Positions 37,101 through 46,024 of a stretch of 64,000 nucleotides of DNA are shown one piece after another. The DNA comes from Luscinia megarhynchos (taxonomy: Eukaryota > Chordata > Aves > Passeriformes > Turdidae), in assembly GCA_034336665.1 (NCBI GenBank), contig JAPFBE010000002.1, forward strand, positions 7,858,146 to 7,922,145. The letters are read 5' to 3'. The first letter of the stretch is position 1. Each line of letters opens with the position of its first letter. The notes under the pieces were generated by a model. That model made no database searches. It was not told the DNA's origin and saw only the letters and a list, made by a program, of their open reading frames with translations. Made by a program: the position numbers and the translations under genes.

Positions 37101-38960
37101 TTATTATACAATTGCCTTGCTGCTTTTATTTTTCTCTTTGTCTTTTATAATAATTTCCTGGGTCTCAATAACTCTTCACTATTGACAAAATATCCTGGAT
37201 GGGCAGCACATCTGCAGTGACCCAAAAGTGCCATTCTTTGACCCCCTGTTCTACTCTGAGAGGAGAAACATCTTTCCATTTTAAAATTTCAAAATCAGAC
37301 AGTTGCACCATCCATGAAGCTGAAGTTGCAAAACCCAGTTGCCATTCTAATACTGCACATGTACAACTCAAAACCTACCTATGAGATTTTTCTTGAGAGC
37401 ATGGAAATTACCACAAAAAATGAACCAGCTCCAGAACTTAATCCCAAGTAACAGTATCTGTGTATTTTAAGTATGAGGCAAGAGTAGAAATGGTGCCCTG
37501 TCCAGACTAATCTATTGCCTTACAGTAAAGCAATTTTTAGCCCACTATACCTAAGACTCTTCATTCCAATACATATACACTCTACAAAAGATTTCACAGA
37601 TTTGACCTGCAGCCTGACAGCACGAAAGATAAACAGACAAGAAGAAATTTGACTGCACCAGCTTTACTGAAGCTATGTCTGTGCTCTCTGTACCATGTCC
37701 AATACCATTTCACCTATGACAAGGCAGCTTGTGGACCCATTCTCATACCACCAAAAAATGAACTCAAATAACTTCTCCATGATGATAGCCAGGTTGCCAA
37801 GAAAAGGGGATGCTATTAAGGACACTGGCTGTTGATAATCTTAATCTGAATTAACATCAGGATGCTGCAAAAGTAGAGAATGATACTTTCTTCTTTATCC
37901 AAAACACAAAAGCCCAGGATTCTCCCTGAGAGAAATCCAACCACTCTATGAACAATGAAATTAGCCAGCTCATATATCAACCTCAATATGACATTGATTA
38001 CCAGAGCAGGTCTACCTGGACAACAATAAAATTAAGCAACATGATGAAAAAACTAAGTATCATTAATTACTCTCGGCAACAGTGTTATTTCTAGATACAT
38101 ACTCGTGACAAAATTACATAAGAGTTCTTCTATTGTTAAGTACCTGGAACACAGGACAAATAACTAAATTCAAGGCTGAAATATCGATCTTGAAAGGTTT
38201 CCTCCCCACTCCTCAGCAACCACAACCAATAAAAGTTAATCTGGACCTGCATCATACAAGTTAGCAGGGCAAAATAAAAGAAGAAGGGTTTTCTGGCATG
38301 CTGCCCTCAGTCCCTGTCCAGGCCGTGTCCCTAAGATGCTCTCCACCCCTGAGCCCCTGCCTAGAACCCTCTGAGCAGGCAGCATCTGCTCTGGGGAGCA
38401 ACCTCCTGCATGTCCAAGACTCCTACTCAGAGATCCCTCTGAGACCCTCAAAAAGCCGCGGTTTTACAGCAGTTCAAGCGCCTGAGACGCTGTCATTGTC
38501 ACTGCTCTGTGCGGGCAGCCTGAAACCTGGTTCCAAGGACATGGGTGGGCAGAGAGCAGACAGGTTCTCCAGTAACCAAGCTCTTCTTTATGCATTTCCT
38601 CTGGCATTACCAGGGACGCTTGTCACATACCAGGAGCGAGCACGCTCCTCCTGGGGCAAAGTTCTTCCTAGGGGCCCTGCGGCACAGGCGACCCCGGCCA
38701 TTTTGGGCGCCACCGGCGCCGCCAAGTCGCGGCGGGCAGGGGCGGGGCAGCCGCAACAGGTGCCGCCGCAGCCCGCACCCTCCGACCAGCCGCCTCGGCC
38801 ACCGCCTCGGCGCCACTTTCTCCCCGCTAGCATCGCTGGGGAGCGACGGCTGCTCCTCCCCTTCACCGCGCCCACCCAATCCTGCAGCCGTCCCCCTCCT
38901 CAGTCTCCCTCCCCCGGCGCGGCAGCCGCGCTCACCTGAGCCGGGCCGCGCCTCCGCCAT
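1048..38960 (-). CDS. NFX1: NFX1, RING and NF-X1 zinc-finger transcription/mRNA regulator (5' part, 13 exons)
   Basis: Thirteen exons on the minus strand join in phase to 757 codons plus 1 base; the gene continues left of base 1. NFX1 is a nuclear/cytoplasmic protein known to bind X-box promoters (MHC class II, TERT), and its long isoform binds poly(A)-binding protein. Visible order: start MAEARPGS; a PAM2-like motif at residues 11-22; a polar, Ser/Lys/Arg-rich unstructured region to about 355; a RING-type finger at 372-423 (C-x2-C, C-x2-C, H-x2-C, C-x2-C, with KYECMVCCE and [16 protein letters not shown]); then about six NF-X1 fingers typified by [17 protein letters not shown] and [17 protein letters not shown]. 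Human NFX1 is about 1120 residues, so roughly a third is missing, including the last fingers and R3H domain. RING plus fingers distinguish it from NFXL1 with high confidence; exon sequence matches remembered human NFX1 throughout. Introns total about 36 kb and carry most of the repeats. Confidence 0.96.
1693..1775 (-). CDS. NFX1: NFX1 exon 12
   Basis: An 83-base exon gives [20 protein letters not shown] and then CNEVCCV, nearly identical to human NFX1. The acceptor AATAG follows a T-run, and the donor is GTG|GTAAGT. Confidence 0.95.
2948..2978 (-). CDS. NFX1: NFX1 exon 11 (31-base microexon)
   Basis: A 31-base exon gives [10 protein letters not shown] plus one base, matching human ELPCTSLKSE. 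It was found by searching the intron for the missing peptide; acceptor TTTCCTAG and donor G|GTACAA flank it and its phases (0 in, 1 out) join exons 10 and 12. It supplies the Cys that ends the CRCGF...C motif. Confidence 0.88.
4334..4431 (-). CDS. NFX1: NFX1 exon 10
   Basis: A 98-base exon gives [20 protein letters not shown] and then [13 protein letters not shown]. Acceptor TTGCTAG, donor AAG|GTGAGT after a run of eight A in the coding strand. Human has DFIHTCEKLCHEGDCGPCS here. Confidence 0.94.
5131..5348 (-). CDS. NFX1: NFX1 exon 9
   Basis: A 218-base exon. It opens with the finger [20 protein letters not shown], then CPRLPQ and [15 protein letters not shown], and ends [15 protein letters not shown]. 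This is the most strongly conserved block relative to human NFX1. Acceptor TTCCAG, donor G|GTAATT. Confidence 0.97.
5483..5582 (-). CDS. NFX1: NFX1 exon 8
   Basis: A 100-base exon gives [20 protein letters not shown] and then [14 protein letters not shown]. Acceptor TTTCAG, donor AA|GTAAGA. It is the spacer between NF-X1 fingers plus the first Cys of the next finger. Confidence 0.94.
6085..6430 (-). repeat. CR1 LINE fragment, antisense, in NFX1 intron 7
   Basis: The plus strand reads like the reverse complement of a CR1 3' part: 'agtccaaaccc', a stretch on ageing fingers 'tctctcatcctcc', 'ctcaagcctaagg' and 'ccagcctgtcc' in the canonical order of the CR1 antisense strand. It is strongly diverged, so old. 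Confidence 0.55.
6525..6664 (-). CDS. NFX1: NFX1 exon 7
   Basis: A 140-base exon gives [20 protein letters not shown] and then a full NF-X1 finger, [20 protein letters not shown]. It corresponds to human RHTVRCGQAVSVHCSNPC onward. Acceptor TTTACAG, donor CAAG|GTAAG. Confidence 0.95.
6665..8355 (-). other. NFX1 intron 6
   Basis: AT-rich intron sequence in which I recognise no gene or repeat family. Confidence 0.55.
8356..8427 (-). CDS. NFX1: NFX1 exon 6
   Basis: A 72-base exon gives [20 protein letters not shown] and then GQT, completing the first NF-X1 finger. The acceptor is TTCCAAG, a less common AAG trinucleotide. The donor is AAG|GTAAG. Confidence 0.94.
8428..13139 (-). other. NFX1 intron 5
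   Basis: A 4.7-kb intron. It contains an LTR-like block near 10.36-10.87 kb (listed separately). The remainder is AT-rich and unassigned. A minus-strand frame of 131 codons at 11668-12063 shows no family signature and is not called a gene. Confidence 0.6.
10357..10870 (+). mobile_element. LTR-like retroviral remnant (approximate ends)
   Basis: A G/C-richer block stands out from the AT-rich intron. It has a TATA-like CCTATAAAAG at 10504 followed by a promoter-proximal GC segment, the layout of a retroviral U3-R region. No internal retroviral genes flank it, so a solo LTR is most likely. Ends and target-site duplication could not be fixed. Confidence 0.5.
13140..13245 (-). CDS. NFX1: NFX1 exon 5
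   Basis: A 106-base exon gives [20 protein letters not shown] and then [14 protein letters not shown], the linker after the RING plus the first NF-X1 finger start. Acceptor TTTAG, donor AT|GTAAGT. Phases 1 in and 2 out fit both neighbours. Confidence 0.95.
13246..15388 (-). other. NFX1 intron 4
   Basis: AT-rich intron, nothing recognised except short A-runs such as 14172-14187. Confidence 0.55.
15389..15466 (-). CDS. NFX1: NFX1 exon 4 (end of RING-type finger)
   Basis: A 78-base exon gives [19 protein letters not shown] and then KTYTCFCG, supplying the last two ligands C420 and C423. Acceptor CTACAG, donor GTGAGT. Joined to exon 3 it reads SQAEDGNSGW where human, from memory, reads SQADGQSGW, so one extra acidic residue sits at the junction. 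Confidence 0.95.
16440..17870 (+). mobile_element. LTR-like element with a GC-rich core
   Basis: In NFX1 intron 3. CCAAT-type motifs near 16585 and 16621 precede a very GC-rich core (about 16650-17030), and a tail has AATAAA at 17755-17760 followed by a T-rich segment and 'gagcctgcc'. Such tails end many songbird ERV LTRs, as far as I recall. No gag, pol or env frame is seen, so solo LTR is the best reading. The exact ends are uncertain. Confidence 0.55.
16923..17002 (+). repeat. Tandem repeat, four 20-base units
   Basis: Four adjacent 20-base units of the form GCCGCATGGxxCxGGxACCG start at 16923, 16943, 16963 and 16983; the fourth is degenerate. A 5-base GGCTC array follows at about 17006-17030, and an imperfect duplication of about 100 bases lies just upstream (near 16719-16801 and 16825-16901). 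Confidence 0.8.
17871..19630 (+). other. NFX1 intron 3, unassigned stretch
   Basis: AT-rich sequence between two LTR-like blocks. I recognise no gene or element in it. Confidence 0.5.
19630..20460 (+). mobile_element. LTR-like element, family A copy 1
   Basis: In NFX1 intron 3. The segment 20009-20200 matches 46920-47110 over most of its length: a 'gaagtctgtacct' start, 'aggctgcatcctc' and a polyadenylation signal AATAAA (here at 20161). A shared 'ataaa' before the GC patch resembles a TATA box. Two copies of the same LTR with no internal genes argue for solo LTRs. The 5' end contains an internal imperfect duplication (19647-19698 and 19726-19797). Confidence 0.65.
21600..22410 (+). mobile_element. 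LTR-like element, family B copy 1
   Basis: In NFX1 intron 3. The 3' part (about 22262-22395) matches 47998-48140: 'tacctttgcctga', 'tttaatttcaaa', 'ttataataattcgg' and a final 'gtctttcaaacca'. The same order occurs in both, so they share one family. No internal retroviral frame is seen. Its 5' boundary is a guess. Confidence 0.6.
24001..24660 (+). mobile_element. LTR-like element with AATAAA at 24541
   Basis: Just upstream of NFX1 exon 3 on the plus strand. It shows a pyrimidine-rich stretch (24420-24460), AATAAA at 24541-24546 and a U5-like tail ending near 'gtgggtcaca'. At its left edge a 15-base sequence, AACTAAAGGAGAAAC, occurs twice (24007 and 24026). Confidence 0.5.
24709..24790. repeat. 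AT-rich alternating repeat beside NFX1 exon 3
   Basis: Imperfect (AT)n / (TATACA)n sequence lies directly downstream of the NFX1 exon 3 donor, within the first 100 bases of intron 3 in the sense direction. Confidence 0.7.
24798..24959 (-). CDS. NFX1: NFX1 exon 3 (RING-type finger)
   Basis: Encodes residues 359-412, from [17 protein letters not shown] to ARSPASQAE. It holds six of the eight zinc ligands: C372, C375, C388, C391, H396 and C399. The acceptor is TTTGCAG. The donor is a weak AAG|GTTGGT. A competing GT four bases downstream would create an immediate stop (TGA) when joined to exon 4, so the weak site must be the one used for a full-length product. Confidence 0.95.
25785..26690 (+). 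mobile_element. LTR-like element, family C copy 1
   Basis: In NFX1 intron 2. The start TGAAATGTTATGG and 'gcttaaacatt' recur in reverse complement at about 44670-44724, which suggests two copies of one LTR family. A pyrimidine-rich stretch and an AT-rich tail end it. The two minimal ends are only partly similar, so family membership is tentative. Confidence 0.5.
28010..28265 (+). mobile_element. Solo LTR-like remnant in NFX1 intron 2
   Basis: A compact promoter layout: CTTATAAAAC at 28121 (TATA box), a GC patch with 'ccttgggggtggag', then AATAAA at 28201 about 80 bases on. This is a U3-R-U5 arrangement. No coding remnant adjoins it, and no target-site duplication could be matched. Confidence 0.6.
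28740..29789 (-). CDS. NFX1: NFX1 exon 2 (PAM2-like motif and long disordered region)
   Basis: A 1050-base exon gives 350 codons, residues 9-358, between a T-rich acceptor ending in AG|GTACA and the donor ACAG|GTAAGT. It begins [13 protein letters not shown], aligned residue for residue with the human PAM2 region, and ends in KNKETHTG (human VETHTG). Between these is a poorly conserved Ser/Lys/Arg-rich stretch with scattered matches to human NFX1, such as SRGAKPKKT and KRYPRK. Human exon 2 is of similar size. The open frame extends past both splice sites by chance. Confidence 0.93.
31030..31170. repeat. AT-rich, partly palindromic simple repeat
   Basis: Runs of ATATTA, TATATAAT and TTATATATTATTATA, able to pair with one another on one strand. 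Likely a degenerate (TA)n tract. Confidence 0.75.
31310..31675 (+). repeat. CR1 LINE 3' fragment
   Basis: Contains 'gaacatttctttgcc', 'gtgatcaaaacctttaacaggct' like text and a 3' end reading 'gaactaatctatcatt', in the order of a CR1 3' tail (the target-primed end with an 8-base-type repeat is degraded). Confidence 0.6.
32600..33730 (+). repeat. CR1 LINE, 3' half of the reverse transcriptase ORF and 3' UTR
   Basis: Starts in a decayed reverse-transcriptase region ([17 protein letters not shown], broken by stops) and runs to the classic CR1 end: 'ggtctagtggaag', 'gtccctgccc', 'aggtcccttccagccc' and finally the 'atgattctataatt' tail at about 33710-33727. The tail gives plus orientation and shows the 3' end is intact. 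Confidence 0.9.
34530..34990 (+). repeat. CR1 LINE 3' fragment, diverged
   Basis: Shows 'ccaaaggagaacaacaaag', 'cttggaggagactaagg', 'gacgtcagattgga' and 'gactctatgactctt', which follow the order of a CR1 3' region. Heavily mutated, so old. Confidence 0.65.
35275..35360. repeat. A/C-rich simple repeat
   Basis: (CAA)n merges into (AAACA)n units. Confidence 0.8.
35695..36730 (-). repeat. CR1 LINE fragment, antisense, split by a solo LTR
   Basis: The left piece reads as reverse-complement CR1 ('gatcatctagtcc', 'gaccagctggatttt', 'gaggccatgacctctct'). The right piece resumes with 'gcaacctgctccagg' and 'ccttgtgttcagctgg' and ends in 'tttgctggactcagtcc'. The two join directly once 35850-36279 plus one copy of CTCT is removed. 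Confidence 0.75.
35850..36279 (+). mobile_element. Solo LTR, 430 bp, inserted into a CR1
   Basis: The element starts TGATGCC and ends GGCAACA, an inverted terminal repeat with one mismatch (TG...CA). It is flanked by the 4-base direct repeat CTCT (35846-35849 and 36280-36283), a duplication length typical of gammaretrovirus-like integrases. Inside are TCTATAAAAA (about 36094) and AATAAA (36217-36222), so it is transcribed left to right. No internal region remains, so it arose by LTR-LTR recombination. Confidence 0.82.
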
Positions 38961-39260
38961 GCCAGCGCCCGCCGCGGTCCGGCGTCCCGGCTGCCGCGCA
39001 CGCGCGCGGCCCGCGCAGGCGCCCCCGCCAATGGAGCCGTGCCCCTCCGCGCGCAGGCGCAGTGCGGCGGCGAGCGGGGCCGAGCGCGAGGCGGGGCGGG
39101 GGCGGAGTCGGGGGCGGGCGGCGGCGAGGGCGCTGCCCCCTGAGCAGGGCGCGGGTTCTTCGGCAGGGCCACGGTCCCTCAGCAGGGTCAGCGTCCGGGT
39201 CCCTCAGCCGGGCTTGGGTCCCTGAGCGCGGCCCGGCGGTCCAGGAGTGCGTAGCGCTGC
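38640..39260 (-). promoter_or_regulatory. NFX1: CpG island and presumed NFX1 promoter
   Basis: A GC-rich, CpG-dense stretch covers NFX1 exon 1 and about 300 bases upstream. No TATA box is seen. Two copies of GCGCAGGCGC, close to the NRF1 binding consensus, lie at 39013-39022 and 39051-39060, with a CCAAT motif at 39028-39032. That is the usual composition of a housekeeping promoter. Long open frames here on both strands are a by-product of GC content. Confidence 0.8.
38936..38960 (-). CDS. NFX1: NFX1 exon 1 (start codon)
   Basis: Twenty-five coding bases encode MAEARPGS plus one base of the next codon. The human protein also starts MAEA and has Ser-Gly at this junction. The donor is TCAG|GTGAGC. 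The ATG sits inside a CpG island, as expected for a first exon. Phase 1 out. Confidence 0.9.
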
Positions 39261-41439
39261 GTTTCCAGTAGCGCCGCTGCCCCAGTGGCCCGAAAGAGCT
39301 GGGAATCGGGAACCTTGTTTGGTAGTGCAAAGGAGGGAGAAAGGAAGACTATCAGCCAGAAAGAAATGCTAGTTCTGGCAATAAATTGACCTTTTGTTCG
39401 GCAGTCGGCTTGCCTCCAGCGTTTCAGAGCCCGGCTGAGCGGGCCGAGTGCGGGAGGGTGGGCACAGGACAGCTCTGCCCTCTGTCTCAAGGTATAAAAG
39501 AGGTGTTTTTTCTAGGCACAGAATAGAAAGCAGGGATGTATTATCAGGCTGTCTTGAAGGAGGTAGCAGAGACATAAAAAAAAGTTCACACAGGGACTCC
39601 CATACTACAGCTGGTGCTGCAGACAAATCTTAGCTCCAGCTACAAATACTCCATAGAGCTGCATGATTCGTCATACTGCGGGTTTCAGCACCAGTGTTTA
39701 ACCATTTTATGATTCACACCTTCCTGCAGAGGTTTGCAGTGCCATGGTTACCGTACATCTGAACAGCTCAGAGGCTTTACAGAGCTGCTGATTTTTATAG
39801 AGACTGCAGAGAAAGTTCATAGCTCTGCAACATCAGCAACTCCAAGGAACAACATCTCAGGACAGGAGCAGTGCTGCACACAGCCTGTCTGCATTTTGAC
39901 CTCCACACCCCACTCTCCTAGTGAAACTCTGTTCAAAGTTCCACTTGCTGCACAGTGCTACTGTTCATAGTGGGCAAAGTTCATGGCTTTCAAATGTTTA
40001 AAGAACTTGGGCATTATTGCAGAAACACTGGCTACTGAAATGCCCCCAGATTCCTGCCATTGCGGTAAAGGAAGCCTGCAAACCAGTATGGCAACATCCT
40101 TAAGAAGATGTTACATGATATGCCATGTACTGAAATGCGTTGCTGTACGTAAACATGGTGATCGTCTAAGGCTACAAAGAAAGGAATGTGTCAGTAACAT
40201 CTTTTCAGAGATGGTGTATGGTTTTCCTGGTCCATGCAGGAAATGCAAGAAACTTGCATTAGTCCTCTAGTTCCCATAGACTTCTCTGTCACCACTGTAA
40301 AGGTGTGACCATAATATTCTATAGAACTACTACAAAATTTCAACACTGCTTTTCATGAATACCACAGCACTACCACTTCAGTATGCACCCTCTTTTTTTT
40401 ATCATCAAGAAACTAGTCATTGCCTGGAAAGCACTAAGGAGATTTTCCTGTATGTTCTGCTGCACAATTGCTAGTGGTTAGGTTACAGTTTTTTCTTTGT
40501 TTCCCCTTTTCCCTTTCTATCTAAACAGTTATGCCTTTTTTTCCCCTTTCCTGTCTTAAACTTGCATTAGGTCAATTCCAACCATTCCTGATAGCCCACC
40601 CAACTTAACTGGCCAGCATTTCTCTATAGGCATCTGCTTTTATTTTCTTCTTTAGTTTGGCCAAAATAGCCTTTTTATCTTTTCCTCATAATTTCTTCTT
40701 TGCACTTCAGCAATAGTGGAAAGGATCTCCCCACTGTATCATACACCCTCTCTTAGAACATACATTTGCTTATCTTTGTTTCTACTTTGTCATGCTTGAA
40801 TATTTATCTTTTCATCCTTTTGCCATTTATCACTCGTTTCTTTGCTCAGTGGCTGCATCTTTTCATCTGAACTGTCAGGATGTAGCAGGGACAGACTGCT
40901 TCATGTGGAAGGTAGAGCTGGGAGCTAAGAGTCAGCAAACTCAGTACCTGAGCAAGAAGAGCAAAGTAGGTTCACTGACAGTCCAGGCAACAGACCAAGT
41001 TGCCATGCAAGCCTGTAGTGACAGGGCAGCTCAAGACAGAAATCAAGACAGTGGGTAAAAGTCAGAGAGGTTAGGCACAGCAACATAGTTCAGGCAGAAG
41101 GAAAGAGAGCAGGTGTTTTAAAGCAGTGAGGGAGAGAACAAGGGGCAGGCATCCTTTGAAGTTGATGTGAGCTCATCCAAACCCCAAGGTGTCAGGGGCA
41201 GAGACATCCCTCCAAAAGCAATAGTTGGGCATAAAATTGAAAATAGAATCCAAACTTGTGACAGATAAAAAGTAAACCACACCATTAGACTGTCTAAAAG
41301 AATTTGAGGAACAACTTGCATAAGGAATAAAATCTAATAATAAATCCCCTCTCAAATATTCAGGCGCTGGCTGTCTGCCTGACAGACTGCAGCACCAGGA
41401 AATTTGAAGGAAACTTAAAAGAGCATACAAAGAAAATAA

Positions 41440-42650
41440 CAGAAAATCTAAATTAATTCCTTACATCTGTGTTCACTTCAGCAAAGATGGATAAGATTCC
41501 CAAGCCAGCTCTTCTTTTTTACAAGGGGACTCACTAGAGGTTATGTCTTGAAAGATTCCATATGTAACATATAGGTTATGGAACATATAGCCAAAATAAA
41601 TAATAACAAATCATAAGGACCAAACAGCAATTCTAGAAGAATTCAGGAGTGAACTACAAACTGTCCTGAAAAACCTCTAGTGCAAGACTGATTTGGTAGC
41701 AGAAGGCAGGGTTGTGTTAGCTACAGCTAGCCCTTGAAAGCTGGTTTTAAAAGAATACCACAAGAAATCTAGAAAAATATAGTCCTGGTGTCCATAGCAG
41801 TCAATTTAGTGGAAACTGTAAAATAGATTAGAATTGGTGAGCATGCATAAAGATGTTGTGATAGGGATAAGTCATAAGGGCTTTTATAAAGGGAAGAACT
41901 ACCTCACAATCCCACTGAAATACTAGTCCCTCATGGCTAAGGGAGATCCTGGAATACTGACCATGGATTTCTGGAAGGAATTTGGAGAGGTCAGTCCTTG
42001 AAAGCTCTTAAAAGTTACACTGGCAAGAAATAAATAATTGCAGGGGTAAATAACTGAATGAAAGATAGGAAATAAGACAATCAATAGTCCTTTTTCAGGA
42101 GATCATGAATAGAGTCCCACAAGGGAGTGTTTTGGAACCTGATCTCTGCAATGTATTTCTCAAGGATCTGGAAATGGCGCTGTCAGTCTGCTGACAGTGC
42201 AGTATTATTTAGGGAAACATAGGCAATGGCAGGCTAAGAAGAACTGCAGGCAAAAGAATCTTTGACTACTGGGTATATGGGCAAAAAGATGGAATTTAGG
42301 GAAGTTCATTGTAAAGCAGGGTACGTGGGAAGAAACCATCCCATCTTCACACTTAAAAGGAAGAGCCCTGAGCTGTCACAATACAGGTAGTTGAATGAAA
42401 ATGTTTTATCTATGCTCAGAAGTGTGAAAAAAAAAGCAAATCAAATTATTCAACTTTGCTAAGGAAGGAGTAAAGACTAAGTAGAGATAACACTAAGACA
42501 GTGTATAAATTGATAAATATTATACACAAACCTGGCTCCTCCTTCTCCAAGGACAAAGGAATGGGGAAAGGGCTTTGAGAGGTGATATAGAATTAAAGAT
42601 CATTTAAGTCCTGGCCAGGAAGCAGTGACAGAGAATAAAATATAAAAATA
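41440..42650 (+). repeat. Old CR1-like fragment
   Basis: Contains degraded matches to the CR1 reverse-transcriptase region, best at about 42115-42170 (VPQGSVLEPDLCNVFLKDLE-like after tolerating mutations). No intact frame remains. Confidence 0.45.
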
Positions 42651-43739
42651 ATAGAAGTTAAACTATACTTAAACTACCAAATAAGTTTGGAAGCTGAATA
42701 CCATAATGGTAGGGTAATAAATAACATGGTAGTAGTAACAGATCAGCCAGTTTGGTTCAAGAAGTCTGAGTGTCAGTAAAAAGACAGTGGCCAAGATGGG
42801 AGTCTCAGACATGACTTTTCAGATGTTGAAATCCTGTACCCACTTCTGATTTCTGAGGTGCATAACCTTTGTTCCTGGTGTCCCATGTACTATGTTTTTC
42901 CTGCTTATGGAAGACAAGTTCTGAAGTCCCCACATAGCCCCTTTACCCAGGCAAATATAGGTGGTCCACAGCAGCTGTTCCTTTCTACACATTGCTGCAA
43001 TACCAGAGCAGTCCCACATGGCTCCAAAAAGCTTGCACCTTGGTTTGAAGGCTTCAGCAAGCAGCAGCTCTGCTGTCCAAGGAGGAAGATATAAGCAGGC
43101 CCCCCACAGGCCTAAGTAGGTGATGAAAACTATCTGGTTTGTGTCAAGAAAATTCCCCAGTCTTCCCATGTATGAGACTCTCTGGTAATCACACTCCCAG
43201 TGGCAGAGACCTTAACTCTTTGGACTGAATCCCATTACAGCAAGTGGCTCCAGTGAGCTGAAGGTGACCCCACTTGACAGATCCCACTCACGTGCAGTCA
43301 GAGCAGGTTTCCTTCCCATTTTGACTCCAGGTTTTCCATGAAAGAGTCTGTGTTGAGTTCCAAAAAGCAATTTATTCAGGGCACAGTAACACAAATGTGT
43401 CATCCAAGAAGTCATTATCCAAAAGGTATTTCACAGCCTCTTGTCTCAGGCTCCTACCCAGAGCTCAGTCTGCATCTCAATTTGCAGCTGAGGACCAGAT
43501 GTATTTCTCAACAGTTTGGAAAGCAGCAAATGAGGTAGGAATGTGCATCACCCAGAGACAGCACATTGTGTTACCAGGAACTAAGAACAGATCAGCAGTC
43601 TGCAGGTATAGAGTAAGTATCATTTCAGTGTGGCATCCATAGGGAGGTAAGGAAAGGGAGATGTGCATAGCACACTACGAAGACATGCTGGCACATAAGA
43701 CTAAAGGCCTTTATGCTAAAGGACACCTGGCAGCTGACT

Positions 43740-44725
43740 TCTGTAATGATCCAGTTATTAAAATTATTAGAGAGATGTCTCTGCTTGAATTAAGGTGCAA
43801 GTGAGACCATATGCTAAAGTCAATAGTATGGATTTTATTTACAGTGAATGTGAGGCGGGGGAGAGAGAGAGAGAAAAATAGGAGAAGAGTGGGGGAGAGA
43901 GAGACTGACAGAAGACAGATTAAGTAGAAAATATCACCATTCCCCTGGATCCCAATGGTGTCCCATTGATCCTCTTCTTCTAGTCTTCTTGGTGGTGAGG
44001 GTCCTGCAAAACAGAGTTCAATGGATTAATACACATTTGGGCTAGATGGGAATGCCCACTACCACCCTGGGAGCAGAGGGCAAGTTTGACATTGTCTCTT
44101 GCAACAGACTCTGGATCTGTTCCATCAGTTTGCATAGTGTGCAGACCTCTGGTACTCAGAGGATGAGTCTGAGGGGTTCTTTTGGGGTTTAATGGTTTAT
44201 CTCCTCAGCTGCCTCTCATATGAATGTCCTGAGTGGGTAGGGCCTTCCCAGGCTGTGAGGGAGTTTACAACTGAGCCAGTTTGTGTAAGGGAGGATGGAT
44301 GTTAATTTTCTCTAACTAGAGGTTATGCTACACACCCAAAAGTCTCCTCCTCTCCCCATGGTTGGGATAGAGTTTAGGCAAATCTGGCCTCAGACAGTGA
44401 ATTTGTGGGCTATGGCCTCCCCACCCCAAACCCAGCCAGAGCCGATTTTCAGGACAGCTGCTGGGTTTGGTTTTCTTTGTGGCTACATTTTTCTCCCTCA
44501 GCCTTGTTACTTCTTCCTAGACCTGAGATTATTGGATAATAGTGTCACCTTTATCTTATCTCAAGTTTCCATGAAGTGGCTTAACTCTCATTCCAAACTT
44601 CCAGTCAAGAAGAATATTCAGAGAGGGTGGTGGCAGCTCCTTTATACAGTTTTGCCATCATGGACAAAAAAAATCCTTCATAACAATGTTTAAGCAATTA
44701 ACCATAACATTTCAGTCTGCCACAA
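43740..44725 (-). mobile_element. LTR-like element, family C copy 2 (reverse orientation)
   Basis: Read on the minus strand it begins GACTGAAATGTTATGG, as does 25783 on the plus strand, and ends with a TAAATAAAATCC-type polyadenylation signal at about 43827-43842. A GA-rich run (43855-43912) sits near its 3' end. No internal genes seen. Confidence 0.5.
43855..43912 (+). repeat. GA-rich simple repeat
   Basis: (GA)n interrupted by AAAA and GGGG, lying inside the LTR-like element above. Confidence 0.8.
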
Positions 44726-46024
44726 CTTCTAATTTGCTTGCAGCAGGCAACCTATTTTGGACGGAGAATTTAGCTATAAACTGTATCTTGCCTCAAAGTT
44801 TAATTGTTCATACACATCCATAGTTCTGCCTGGAAAATGTATGCACTGGTATGTGCTGCTGAGATCTCCAGTAAGAACAAAAAGCATCTCCAATGTCCAT
44901 GTGAAATCCAACACACAAGGCTTACCATGAATGTACTTTTCAGAACTACACCTCTAACCAGCACACAAGCACTTGCTCCATTGCATCTGTGACATGTATA
45001 GCTGACATGCAGTGGATGTAGCAAAGAGTAGTCACATCCTGTGATTTCTAGTCAGCTTTTCCTATTTTATGTAATTTCCAGGAAAAAATACAAGAGGATT
45101 CTACCAATATTGTGGCATAGAATTTACTGCAATAAAGGTGAACTTTTCGTCAAGAAATATCTTAAAGTTTAGTCATGAGGGATTTTAAATAGATCATTCT
45201 AACCAGTGTTCTCTCCTTCCTTTATCATGGAAACCACATACAATAATTCACCGCATACAGTACAACCATACAGGAGGACCATGCCAGATAATTTACCACT
45301 TGGATGTTCTCCCAACACTGAGAAGAGGCACTAAGAATGATACTTCAGAAATTGCACATAAAAAAAATCTTTGATGTCATGGTAACAGAATGAAGAACCA
45401 AAGCCCCTCTGAGTTATTTTCATAATCAAAAGCAAGTGTACCTCTAAATTAGCAATGATGAGTGGCAACAGAGCTGCTTTCCAGTATCTGACAAATCAGA
45501 GAGAAAAAGGTCTAAAAAGAGGTATTGCAATATTGAAGAAATATGCACAGAACACTCAGAAAATGTGGTAAAGGAGAAAGTTTGAGAAAGGAGATAAAAA
45601 TATATCATTGTCACCCTGAACTATGTTGACTCACTCAGATTCCTACACAATGTCCATGAGACTATAGAAAACAGAAGCTTTTTGTGTCCTGCTGTATGCG
45701 CTCTCCTGAAAAAACTCCTCTATATTTATTTGTTTTCAGCCCTCTGAATACTATGCAGTGATACACTAGTTGAACTCATCTACTGGGTTGTCTTATACTA
45801 GAGCAAAAATCCAAAAGAGGTGAAAAAAAGGTGAAAATTGAACAGAAAACAAAAATTAGAATATTCTGTCAAATTCTTTTACTGTCACTTTATGTAACAA
45901 AAATCATCTTAATACTGCAAAATGTGTGTACATATCTATATAAAGAGGGAGGGAGAAAGAGAGAAATAAAATAGGAAAATGTCTGGCTATACCAGACAGC
46001 CAAAGGTAAATTAGTCCACTATGA

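Larger units (their letters stand above)
29790..38935 (-). other. NFX1 intron 1 (9.1 kb)
   Basis: The longest NFX1 intron in the window separates the CpG-island first exon from exon 2. It is filled largely with CR1 fragments and one solo LTR (listed separately), with AT-rich sequence between them. No additional exon was recognised. Confidence 0.85.

Noticed and set aside
38298..39330. Open frames of 213 and 226 codons on the plus strand
   Set aside because: They overlap the NFX1 CpG island; composition explains them, and no conserved peptide is visible.
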